A DNA stretch of 6,234 bases from Actinomycetota bacterium (GTDB lineage Bacteria > Actinomycetota > Actinomycetes > Acidothermales > Acidothermaceae): assembly GCA_003134755.1 (NCBI GenBank), contig PLCK01000179.1, forward strand, positions 3,212 to 9,445, in the 5' to 3' direction. The translations under genes and the position numbers were made by a program. Below, one piece after another: positions 1 to 5,294 of the stretch; the first letter of the stretch is position 1, and every line of letters starts with the position of its first letter. The notes under the pieces were generated by a model. That model was not told where the DNA came from, did not search any database, and saw only the letters and a program-made list of their open reading frames with translations.

Positions 1-126
1 GCCGCAGCCGGACGGGCCGATGAGAGCCGTGACGGTCTTTGGTTCGATCGTCATCGTGACGTCCGCGACGGCCTCATAGGCGCCGTAGAAGCACGACAGA
101 CCGAGCGCTTCGATGCGCTTGGCCAT
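1..126 (-). CDS. pstB: PstB, phosphate ABC transporter ATPase (N-terminal fragment)
   Basis: This is the start of the cytoplasmic ATPase subunit that powers phosphate import through PstC/PstA. Only 42 codons lie in the window; the gene continues past base 1. The visible part has the usual PstB beginning: a short first strand (AKRIEALGLSCFYG), the aromatic residue expected to stack on adenine (Y14), and a Walker A motif that is just starting (GPSGCG, residues 37-42, to be completed by KS/T outside the window). The ATG at 126 is chosen because a perfect GGAGGTGA Shine-Dalgarno sits 8 nt upstream. That ribosome binding site contains the TGA stop of pstA, so translation is very probably coupled to pstA. 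Last visible gene of the pstSCAB operon. The identification rests on the N-terminus and the gene order, which together are convincing. Confidence 0.93.
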   Translation of the reverse strand, partial: MAKRIEALGLSCFYGAYEAVADVTMTIEPKTVTALIGPSGCG

Positions 127-134
127 GGGGCTGG

Positions 135-1037
135 TCACCTCCGGTTAAGGGCGTCGCGGCGAGTCAGCAATCGCGCCAGGACGTACAGCAGGACAACGAT
201 CAGGATCAGCGTAAGGGCACCGGCCCACGCACGGTTGACGTCAGCCGGCGTTCCCGAGGCCGCCGAGCTGAAGACGAAGAGCGGCAGCGCTTCCTGCGGC
301 CCGTGGAACACGCTGTTGTTGATGAAGATGGTGCCAAAAGCAGTCAGGAGGAGCGGCGCAGTCTCGCCGGTCACGCGCGCGACGGCGAGCATGATTCCGG
401 TCGTGATCCCGGTGCGAGCGGTCGGCATGACTATCGAGAGGATGACCCGCCACTTCGGAATCCCCAGGGCGTACGCAGCCTCGCGCAGCGAATCCGGAAC
501 CAGCTTGAGCATCTCTTCCGACGATCTGATCACGACGGGCAACATCAGGATCGCCAGTGCCATCGAACCCGCGAAACCCGAGTAGCCCTTGTGCAGGCCG
601 ATCACCCAGAACGCCAAGATGAACAGACCGGCCACGATCGACGGGATGCCTGTCATCACGTCGACGAGCAGCCGGATGACCGTCGTCAGGCCTTTGTTGC
701 CGTATTCGTTCAGGTAGATTGCGACGAGCAGGCCAAGCGGAATCGACATCACCGATGCGAGCAGCAACTGCTCGACCGTGCCGATAATCGCGTGGTAGAC
801 GCCGCCGTTGACGTCGTTGGGTCCGACGCCGGCCATCGAGTGCGTGATGAACCCGTACGTGAAGTGACCAAGGCCCTTGCCGATTGTGTACCAGATGATC
901 GCGGCAAGCGGGATTACCGCAATGACGAAGGCCAGGTACATCGCGATCGTGGCGAGACGGTCGACAACCGCCCGCCGCCCGCGCACTTTCCAGACATTGG
1001 AACCTGACGCCCTGGCGTGCGTCACAGCCGTGCTCAT
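135..1037 (-). CDS. pstA: PstA, phosphate ABC transporter permease
   Basis: Inner-membrane permease of 300 aa that pairs with PstC to form the phosphate channel. A cytoplasmic N-terminus (about residues 1-27) is followed by hydrophobic segments near 28-50, 82-108, 120-146, 156-175, 208-240 and 271-290, as expected for a six-helix PstA. The EAA coupling loop that contacts PstB is clear at about 186-206 (REAAYALGIPKWRVILSIVMP), followed by the conserved ARVTGETAPL segment (220-229). Length is normal for the family. The ATG at 1037 overlaps the TGA of pstC (ATGA, 4 bp), and a G-rich stretch upstream can serve as ribosome binding site. The stop codon lies inside the pstB ribosome binding site. 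PstA is told from PstC by its position, the shorter loop between the first two helices, and the VTGETAPL motif. Confidence 0.96.
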   Translation of the reverse strand: MSTAVTHARASGSNVWKVRGRRAVVDRLATIAMYLAFVIAVIPLAAIIWYTIGKGLGHFTYGFITHSMAGVGPNDVNGGVYHAIIGTVEQLLLASVMSIPLGLLVAIYLNEYGNKGLTTVIRLLVDVMTGIPSIVAGLFILAFWVIGLHKGYSGFAGSMALAILMLPVVIRSSEEMLKLVPDSLREAAYALGIPKWRVILSIVMPTARTGITTGIMLAVARVTGETAPLLLTAFGTIFINNSVFHGPQEALPLFVFSSAASGTPADVNRAWAGALTLILIVVLLYVLARLLTRRDALNRR

Positions 1038-2023
1038 CGCCCGCCCCCCTGCCGAGCGGCGGCACGAAAGATGACAGTGCGGGCTACGAGATTCACGGCC
1101 AAGGTCATGATGAACAGCACGAGCCCTGTCGCGATGAGGGCAGATCGGCCCGTGGGTCCGGCCTCGCCGAAATACGTCGCGATGTTGGCGGCGATCGTGT
1201 TGCCTCCCGGCTGGAGGATGTGGATGCTGACCACAAAACTGGTGCCGAGGATCAAGGCGATCGCGATGGTCTCGCCGAGAGCGCGACCGAGACCGAGCAT
1301 GATGCCGCCGATGATCCCCGGACGACTTGGCGGAAGCAACGCAGTGCGCACCATCTCCCAGCGGGTCGCGCCGAGAGCGAGCGCCGCCTCCTTGAGATTC
1401 GGGTCAACCTGCCGGAGCACCTCACGCGAAATGGCGGCAATGACCGGAAGAATCATGATCGCCAGCACGACCGAAGCAACGAAGATGGAGCGGCTCGCAA
1501 CCGACGTGCGGTTGTTCGGGTCGTGGAAGATCGGGATCCAACCGAACGTGGTGGCAAGGAAATGCTGGAAGCGTTGGATGTGGGGCACTAGGAAGATCAG
1601 GCCCCACAGCCCGTAGACCACCGACGGCACCGTTGCGAGCATGTCGATCAGGTATCCGAGCCAAGTTGCCAGCCGCCGGGGCGCGTACTCGACGACGAAG
1701 ATTGCAACCCCGAGCGCCACGGGGACGGCGAGTATGAGCGCGATGACGCTCGACAAGACCGTGCCGAAGGCAAGGACGGCGATGCCGAACAGCGGCGGGT
1801 CGGCGTCCGGACTCCACACCTTGGTCGAGAAGAAGTTCTTCTGGTCCTTGCTGAGCGACGGAATTGCCTTTGCGACAAGGAATACGGCGATCGCGCCGAG
1901 GATCACGAGCACGATCAATGCAGCTGCAAGGGTGATGCCCCGGAAGGGCTCGATGCGTCGAGCCTTCCGGGGCGTCCCTGTGACGGCCGGTTCAGAACCG
2001 ATCGTCTCCGTGCCTTGGATCAC
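1034..2023 (-). CDS. pstC: PstC, phosphate ABC transporter permease
   Basis: Inner-membrane permease of 329 aa, partner of PstA. Residues 1-28 are polar and cytoplasmic. Hydrophobic segments follow near 30-52, 80-111, 120-148, 179-199, 236-266 and 296-318. The EAA coupling loop is at about 212-232 (EAALALGATRWEMVRTALLP), followed by GRALGETIAIALILG (246-260), typical of PstC. The longer periplasmic segment between helices 1 and 2 (about 53-79) and the one after 265 also fit PstC. The start is GTG at 2023, overlapping the pstS TGA as GTGA. There is no clear Shine-Dalgarno before it, so translation probably depends on ribosomes finishing pstS. Codons about 17-29 are encoded by a strong inverted repeat (1937-1973, annotated separately) that may limit pstC expression relative to pstS. 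Confidence 0.95.
   Translation of the reverse strand: MIQGTETIGSEPAVTGTPRKARRIEPFRGITLAAALIVLVILGAIAVFLVAKAIPSLSKDQKNFFSTKVWSPDADPPLFGIAVLAFGTVLSSVIALILAVPVALGVAIFVVEYAPRRLATWLGYLIDMLATVPSVVYGLWGLIFLVPHIQRFQHFLATTFGWIPIFHDPNNRTSVASRSIFVASVVLAIMILPVIAAISREVLRQVDPNLKEAALALGATRWEMVRTALLPPSRPGIIGGIMLGLGRALGETIAIALILGTSFVVSIHILQPGGNTIAANIATYFGEAGPTGRSALIATGLVLFIMTLAVNLVARTVIFRAAARQGGGR
1937..1973 (-). promoter_or_regulatory. Strong hairpin inside the 5' end of pstC
   Basis: A 17-base arm at 1937-1953 (GCCCCGGAAGGGCTCGA) and a 16-base arm at 1958-1973 (TCGAGCCTTCCGGGGC) are complementary apart from one bulged G, with a 4-base loop. In the pstSCAB mRNA the stem begins about 50 nt after the pstC start codon. 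No U-run follows, so it is not an ordinary intrinsic terminator. A stem this long and GC-rich could slow ribosomes entering pstC, or protect the 3' end of a processed pstS message. PstS is known to be needed in excess over the membrane subunits, and stem-loops between binding-protein and permease genes are a known way to achieve this. The structure is seen directly; the role is inferred. Confidence 0.6.
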
Positions 2024-3177
2024 GAAATCGCCGAGATGCTGGTCTCGCCCTTGGCCACCAAGTCGGCCGGCAGGGGCGCGTACCCGAGGCCATCAGCGGC
2101 GGCTTGACCCTTGCTGATCGCGTAATAGAGGTAGGACTTCACCAGAGAGCCCTTGGTGGCGTCCTTGTACTTCGTGCAAGCAAGCGCGTAAGACACGGTC
2201 GAGATCGGGTAGCCGGTCATCATCTTCGTGTAGTCCATCTTGCCGGCGAGGTCGCTCCCGCTGCCGGTGATGGAGAACCCCTCAGCGATGCCCTTCGACA
2301 CGGTGTCCGTCGTCGGATCGACGAAGTCAGTACCGACCCCCTTGATCGAGGCGACCGGGAGACTTTGCCCCTTGGCATACGAGGTTTCGATATACGTGAT
2401 GCCGCCGTCGGTCTGCTTCACACCGGCAGACACGCCCGACGAACCCTTTGCGCCCTGAGCGCCACCGAAGAAGGTGATCGTCTTGCTCGTACCCAATGTC
2501 CAGTCACTGGCGGCGTCCGCGACGAGATAGGCGGTGAACACGCCTGTGGTTCCTGAGCTGTCGTTGCGGTAGAAGACGCTGATCGGCGTCGAGGGAAGCG
2601 TCGCTCCGCCGTTGTCGGCCGCGATCACCGGGTCGTTCCACTTGGTGATCTTGCCATCAAAGATCCCGGCTACCGTCTTGGTTGACAGCTTCAGGCTCGT
2701 AACGCCCTTGAGGTTGTAGGTAATGCCGACCCCACCAGCGGTGATGGGAATCGTGATCGCCGTGCTCCCACAACCCGCGTTCGCAGCGGTCTGCTCTGTG
2801 TCCTTCATCGTGACGTCGGAGCCGGCGAAGTCGGCGGTGCCGTTGCCCAACGACGTGATACCGGCACCCGAGCCGGTGCCTTGGTAGCTCACTTGGGCGC
2901 CCGCGCACTGAGCGCCGAAATCCTTCGTCCACTGCGTTTCCATGTTGGCCTGGAACGTGGAGCCCTGTCCGTTCAACTGGCCGGCGACGCAGGCCGGCGC
3001 AGCGGGCGCCGAAGCAGACGCGGCGCTTGACGACCCCGCGCCGGCCGACGCGCTCGATGAGGGCGCAGGCGTGCTGCTTGTCGATGTAGCCGCCTTGTTG
3101 TTGTTGGTGCCACACGCGGCGGCCGCCAAGAGCCCACCAACGGTGAGCAGTGTTGCGGCGATGCGTGAAGTCCTCAC
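2020..3177 (-). CDS. pstS: PstS, phosphate-binding lipoprotein
   Basis: High-affinity extracytoplasmic phosphate-binding protein, 385 aa, delivering phosphate to PstC/PstA. The GTG at 3177 is chosen because AGGAGGAG (3185-3192) lies 7 nt upstream and the product then begins with a proper lipoprotein signal: charged RTSR, a hydrophobic core (6-19) and a lipobox ending AAAC, with Cys22 as the lipidated residue. The ATG at 3270 would add 31 residues but lies inside the PHO box. Residues 31-62 are a Ser/Ala/Pro-rich linker lifting the domain off the membrane. The binding fold has the family's phosphate-contact signatures: QGSTF (71-75), TGSGAG (101-106), AGSD (118-121) and RNDSSGTT (204-211). Cys63, 91, 136 and 334 could form disulfides. 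The TGA overlaps the pstC start. First gene of the operon, with its own PHO-box promoter. Confidence 0.97.
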   Translation of the reverse strand: MRTSRIAATLLTVGGLLAAAACGTNNNKAATSTSSTPAPSSSASAGAGSSSAASASAPAAPACVAGQLNGQGSTFQANMETQWTKDFGAQCAGAQVSYQGTGSGAGITSLGNGTADFAGSDVTMKDTEQTAANAGCGSTAITIPITAGGVGITYNLKGVTSLKLSTKTVAGIFDGKITKWNDPVIAADNGGATLPSTPISVFYRNDSSGTTGVFTAYLVADAASDWTLGTSKTITFFGGAQGAKGSSGVSAGVKQTDGGITYIETSYAKGQSLPVASIKGVGTDFVDPTTDTVSKGIAEGFSITGSGSDLAGKMDYTKMMTGYPISTVSYALACTKYKDATKGSLVKSYLYYAISKGQAAADGLGYAPLPADLVAKGETSISAIS

Positions 3178-3184
3178 GGGGTAA

Positions 3185-3192
3185 CTCCTCCT
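3185..3192 (-). promoter_or_regulatory. Ribosome binding site deciding the pstS start
   Basis: On the minus strand this reads AGGAGGAG, a near-ideal Shine-Dalgarno 7 nt before the GTG at 3177. It fixes the pstS start there, rather than at the in-frame ATG 93 bases further upstream, and so gives a correct lipoprotein signal peptide. Confidence 0.85.
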
Positions 3193-3201
3193 GTGTCGGT
3201 C

Positions 3202-3223
3202 GACCGGCCCTAGCAGGCCGGTC
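3202..3223 (-). promoter_or_regulatory. Stem-loop in the pstS leader
   Basis: Perfect 8-bp arms GACCGGCC and GGCCGGTC flank a 6-base loop. They lie between the proposed pstS promoter and the pstS ribosome binding site. In the transcript no U-run follows, so this is better read as a 5' leader hairpin than as a phoU terminator. The downstream arm also overlaps a 10-bp palindrome, CGGTCGACCG (3197-3206), so two alternative folds are possible just before the ribosome binding site. A role in mRNA stability or translation of pstS is inference. Confidence 0.5.
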
Positions 3224-3230
3224 CGGCTCG

Positions 3231-3236
3231 AAGCTA
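3231..3236 (-). promoter_or_regulatory. Candidate -10 element of the pstS promoter
   Basis: The minus strand reads TAGCTT, which fits the actinobacterial TAnnnT pattern. It begins 11 nt after the last GTCCA half-site of the PHO box, so the repeats would occupy the -35 region, as in known activator-dependent Pho promoters. Transcription would then start around 3224, giving a leader of roughly 45 nt that includes the stem-loop. The match is short and the call is tentative. Confidence 0.4.
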
Positions 3237-3241
3237 GGTGC

Positions 3242-3296
3242 GTTAGGTGGACGAAACCGTTCGCCCGCATGAACGAGCGATGAACATCGACTGAGC
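3242..3296 (-). promoter_or_regulatory. PHO box of pstS: five 11-bp-phased units
   Basis: Read on the minus strand from 3296, consecutive 11-mers are GCTCAGTCGAT, GTTCATCGCTC, GTTCATGCGGG, CGAACGGTTTC and GTCCACCTAAC. Units 1, 2, 3 and 5 keep the GnnCA head in exact 11-bp register; unit 4 carries the same half-site inverted (GTTCG on the plus strand at 3259-3263). Actinobacterial PhoP/RegX3 sites are direct repeats of 11-nt units starting GTTCA(CC), so this is very likely the binding site through which the regulator encoded at 5291-5974 activates pstSCAB. The box starts 64 nt upstream of the pstS start and ends 8 bp before the phoU stop codon. Confidence 0.75.
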
Positions 3297-3304
3297 GGGC
3301 GCTC

Positions 3305-3955
3305 TCAACCTCGCACCGCGCTCTCGCCGGTGACGAGGTAAAGCACCTGACGAGCGACCGCTACCGCGTGGTCGGCGAACCGCTCGTAGTAGCGGCCGGC
3401 AAGTGCAAGGTCGATCGCAGTGTCGACTCCGTACGGCCATTCCGGTGCGAGCATCGTCCGGAGCAGTGTGCGGTGCAGCTCGTCCATGACGTCGTCGTCA
3501 CGCTCTAGTTCGGCGGCCCGGTCGGCGTCGCGGCTCTTGACGACGTCCCCTGCCTTGTTGACGATCTCAGCGGCTACCGCGCCCATCTCGCGCACCGTGC
3601 CCTGCAGCTCACCGGGCACCGCGCAGGCGGGGTACTTCCGTCGAGCGAGCTTCGCCACGTGGACTGCCAGATCACCGGAACGTTCGAGGTCAGAGGTGAT
3701 GCGAAGGCCGGTGGTCAGTGCGCGAAGATCACCCGCGACCGGCTGCTGACGCGCGATCAGGTCGACAGTGCGGAACTCGACGTTCTCGTGCAGCAAGTTG
3801 ACCGCCTCGTCACCTTCGATGACGCTTTCGGCAATCGCCAGGTCGGAGGTGAGAAGGGCCTGCGTGGCGAGACTGACTGCCTCGCCGACCAACCTGGTCA
3901 TTTCGACGAGCTGATCGGTGATCGCATCAAGTTCGTCGTGGTAGACGTCGCGCAC
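3305..3955 (-). CDS. phoU: PhoU, phosphate signalling regulator
   Basis: Cytoplasmic all-helical protein of 216 aa that conveys the state of the Pst transporter to the Pho histidine kinase and represses Pho signalling when phosphate is plentiful. It shows the two related three-helix-bundle halves of the family, each with an acidic metal-binding motif: DLERSGDLAVHVA (89-101; E91 and D95) and ERFADHAVAVA (191-201; E191 and D195). The start RDVYHDELDAITDQLVEM and the length are normal for PhoU. The GTG start at 3955 is supported by GAGGGGAG (3962-3969), 6 nt upstream. It is transcribed in the same direction as pstSCAB but separated by 127 bp with a separate PHO box. It is divergent from the kinase-regulator pair, the arrangement seen for phoU and phoR-phoP in Streptomyces. 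Control by the repeats at 3981-4027 is plausible. Confidence 0.95.
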   Translation of the reverse strand: MRDVYHDELDAITDQLVEMTRLVGEAVSLATQALLTSDLAIAESVIEGDEAVNLLHENVEFRTVDLIARQQPVAGDLRALTTGLRITSDLERSGDLAVHVAKLARRKYPACAVPGELQGTVREMGAVAAEIVNKAGDVVKSRDADRAAELERDDDVMDELHRTLLRTMLAPEWPYGVDTAIDLALAGRYYERFADHAVAVARQVLYLVTGESAVRG

Positions 3956-3980
3956 CCGGCACTCCCCTCGATTGGCAGAC

Positions 3981-4027
3981 CGTCATCGGACAACCCCGTC
4001 ATCGAACAACCCCCGTCATCGAACAAC
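3981..4027. repeat. Three tandem copies of a 14-bp repeat in the divergent promoter region
   Basis: On the plus strand CGTCATCGGACAAC (3981-3994), CGTCATCGAACAAC (3997-4010) and CGTCATCGAACAAC (4014-4027) are separated by CC and CCC, giving periods of 16 and 17 bp. Only one base differs among the three cores. On the minus strand each unit contains GTTCGATGACG or GTCCGATGACG, which resembles the GTTCA head of PHO-box units, but the spacing is not 11 bp. The array ends 26 bp before the phoU GTG and 74 bp before the kinase start. It is a good candidate operator for phoU, the kinase operon, or both; the protein that binds is unknown. Confidence 0.7.
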
Positions 4028-4058
4028 GGAGGCATGGTTGCAGACCCACCGGCAGACT

Positions 4059-4072
4059 CACTCACCCGAGTG
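4059..4072 (+). repeat. Small inverted repeat before the kinase gene
   Basis: CACTC and GAGTG are perfect 5-bp arms around a 4-base ACCC loop, about 30 nt before the kinase start. It could be a small leader hairpin or half of an operator, but arms this short occur often by chance in GC-rich DNA. Confidence 0.25.
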
Positions 4073-4089
4073 GACGGCGACCGGCGCCT

Positions 4090-4094
4090 AGGAG
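4090..4094 (+). promoter_or_regulatory. Ribosome binding site supporting the GTG start of the kinase
   Basis: AGGAG lies 6 nt before the GTG at 4101. It is the only start in the kinase frame with a convincing Shine-Dalgarno; the alternative ATG at 4194 has none. A second site, GAGAGG before the ATG at 4121, is in a different reading frame and cannot start the kinase. Confidence 0.55.
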
Positions 4095-4100
4095 TCCGGC

Positions 4101-5294
4101 GTGCCAACGAGAGGTAAACAATGGGCCAACGGGGCGCCCACGCTGTCGACACGGGACGTTCGCCGTTTGGCCGCACGCTCCCCGCTCCTTACGATGCGGC
4201 ATGTGCGGTCGACTCCTGCGGAGCCCGAACCGCCGTCGCAGACGGCGGCGGTCCTTGCGACCGTTGCCGCCGCACTCGAGACCGGCGCCGTGCTCCTCGA
4301 CGACGATGAGGTGCTGCTCGCGAACGAGGCCGCGCTCGCACTCAGGGTGGTCTTCGGTCGCGAACTGACGTCACGGATGCTGTCGAGGATCGCCCGCGAT
4401 GCGCGCCGCACCGGCAAGAGGGTCACCCAGGATGTGGATCTGCCGTGGGGGGCGTCATCGCGCGCTGTGCACGTCGTTGCCGCGCCGGTGCCGGGCACCG
4501 CACAAGTCGTCCTCCTCCTAAGCGACCTCGAGGAAGCCCGCCGGCTCGAAGCCGTCCGACGGGATTTCATCGCGAACGTGTCTCACGAGTTGAAGACGCC
4601 AGTAGGCGCCATGCTCCTGTTGGCCGAGGCGTTGCGCGACGCGACCGACGATCCGGTTGCCATCAAGCAGTTCACCGACCGAATCACCCGCGAAGCCGGG
4701 CGGATGTCGCGGCTAGTGCAAGAACTCCTCGAGCTCTCGCGGCTGCAGGGCGGCGAGCCGTTGCCGGCGATGGAGACCGTTCGGGTCAGCGACGTTGTGG
4801 CCGACGCGGCCGATCCCCTGCAGGTTCGTGCCGACGCAGCCGGCATGTCGTTGGACATCGGCCCGACCGCGGGTCTGACCGTTTGGGGCGACCGGCGCCA
4901 GCTCGCCACCGCACTCACGAACCTCATCGAAAACGCGATCGCGTATTCGGCGAGAGGGTCTCGGGTCGGAGTGGGCGCGCGAACCGAGATCGAGGACGGC
5001 GTCAAGGGTGTCGCGATTGCCGTGAGCGACGAGGGTGTCGGTATCGAAAAGGCCGACCAGGAAAGGGTTTTCGAGCGCTTCTACCGGATCGACACCGCCC
5101 GATCACGCGCGACTGGGGGCACCGGTCTCGGGTTGGCCATCGTCAAACACGTCGCGAACAACCACGGCGGCCGTGTCGGCCTCTGGAGCTACCCCGGCGT
5201 GGGATCGACCTTCACCCTGCATCTGCCCGTTCCCCCGGTGACCCCGACCGACGATCCTCAGCCACGCGAGTTCGAGAAAGGCCTGGAGCCGTGA
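4101..5294 (+). CDS. senX3: SenX3-like phosphate-sensing histidine kinase without membrane segments
   Basis: Sensor kinase of 397 aa that should phosphorylate the adjacent regulator when phosphate is scarce. A PAS-like region (about 48-145) is followed by a HisKA dimerisation domain with the H-box FIANVSHELKTPV (156-168; His162 is the phosphate acceptor). The ATPase domain has the N box LTNLIENAI (272-280; N274, N278), the G1 box DEGVG (310-314), the F box FERFYRID (324-331) and the G2 box GGTGLGLA (339-346). LEAVRRDFIANVSHELKTPV and LSRLQGG are typical of SenX3. Known SenX3 and PhoR proteins have one or two N-terminal membrane helices. Here residues 1-47 are polar and basic with no such helix, so the kinase looks cytoplasmic. 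The start is uncertain: GTG 4101 has AGGAG, while ATG 4194 would remove 31 poorly conserved residues. Neither choice restores a membrane anchor. Overlaps the regulator by 4 bp. Confidence 0.92.
   Translation: MPTRGKQWANGAPTLSTRDVRRLAARSPLLTMRHVRSTPAEPEPPSQTAAVLATVAAALETGAVLLDDDEVLLANEAALALRVVFGRELTSRMLSRIARDARRTGKRVTQDVDLPWGASSRAVHVVAAPVPGTAQVVLLLSDLEEARRLEAVRRDFIANVSHELKTPVGAMLLLAEALRDATDDPVAIKQFTDRITREAGRMSRLVQELLELSRLQGGEPLPAMETVRVSDVVADAADPLQVRADAAGMSLDIGPTAGLTVWGDRRQLATALTNLIENAIAYSARGSRVGVGARTEIEDGVKGVAIAVSDEGVGIEKADQERVFERFYRIDTARSRATGGTGLGLAIVKHVANNHGGRVGLWSYPGVGSTFTLHLPVPPVTPTDDPQPREFEKGLEP

Noticed and set aside
241..1065. Long overlapping ORFs on both strands inside pstA, pstC, pstS, phoU and the kinase-regulator genes
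   Set aside because: Their products are Arg/Ser/His-rich low-quality translations typical of shadow frames in GC-rich coding DNA; each overlaps a gene with clear family motifs.
1829..1841. GAAGAA-G-TTCTTC inverted repeat inside pstC
   Set aside because: The arms leave only a one-base loop and encode the Lys-Asn-Phe-Phe stretch of the periplasmic loop; it looks coincidental.
3178..3270. Longer pstS starting at the ATG at 3270, adding 31 residues
   Set aside because: That start lies inside the PHO box and upstream of the proposed -10, has no ribosome binding site, and would put a polar stretch before the lipoprotein signal peptide.
4034..4117. Possible 27-aa leader peptide before the kinase gene
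   Set aside because: GGAGG is only 1-2 nt from the ATG, too close for normal initiation, and the peptide shows no attenuator-like composition.
4121..4309. Plus-strand ORF starting ATG at 4121 with a good GAGAGG site
   Set aside because: It is out of frame with the kinase, its Arg/Ala-rich product resembles no protein, and it overlaps the PAS-coding region that clearly reads in the other frame. I considered a kinase frameshift, but this frame adds no membrane segment either.
4445..5290. Upstream extension of the regulator frame into the kinase gene (a 509-aa reading frame)
   Set aside because: The extension is an Arg-rich shadow of the kinase. The receiver domain starts cleanly at the GTG at 5291, with the usual MTHLLVIEDE beginning.
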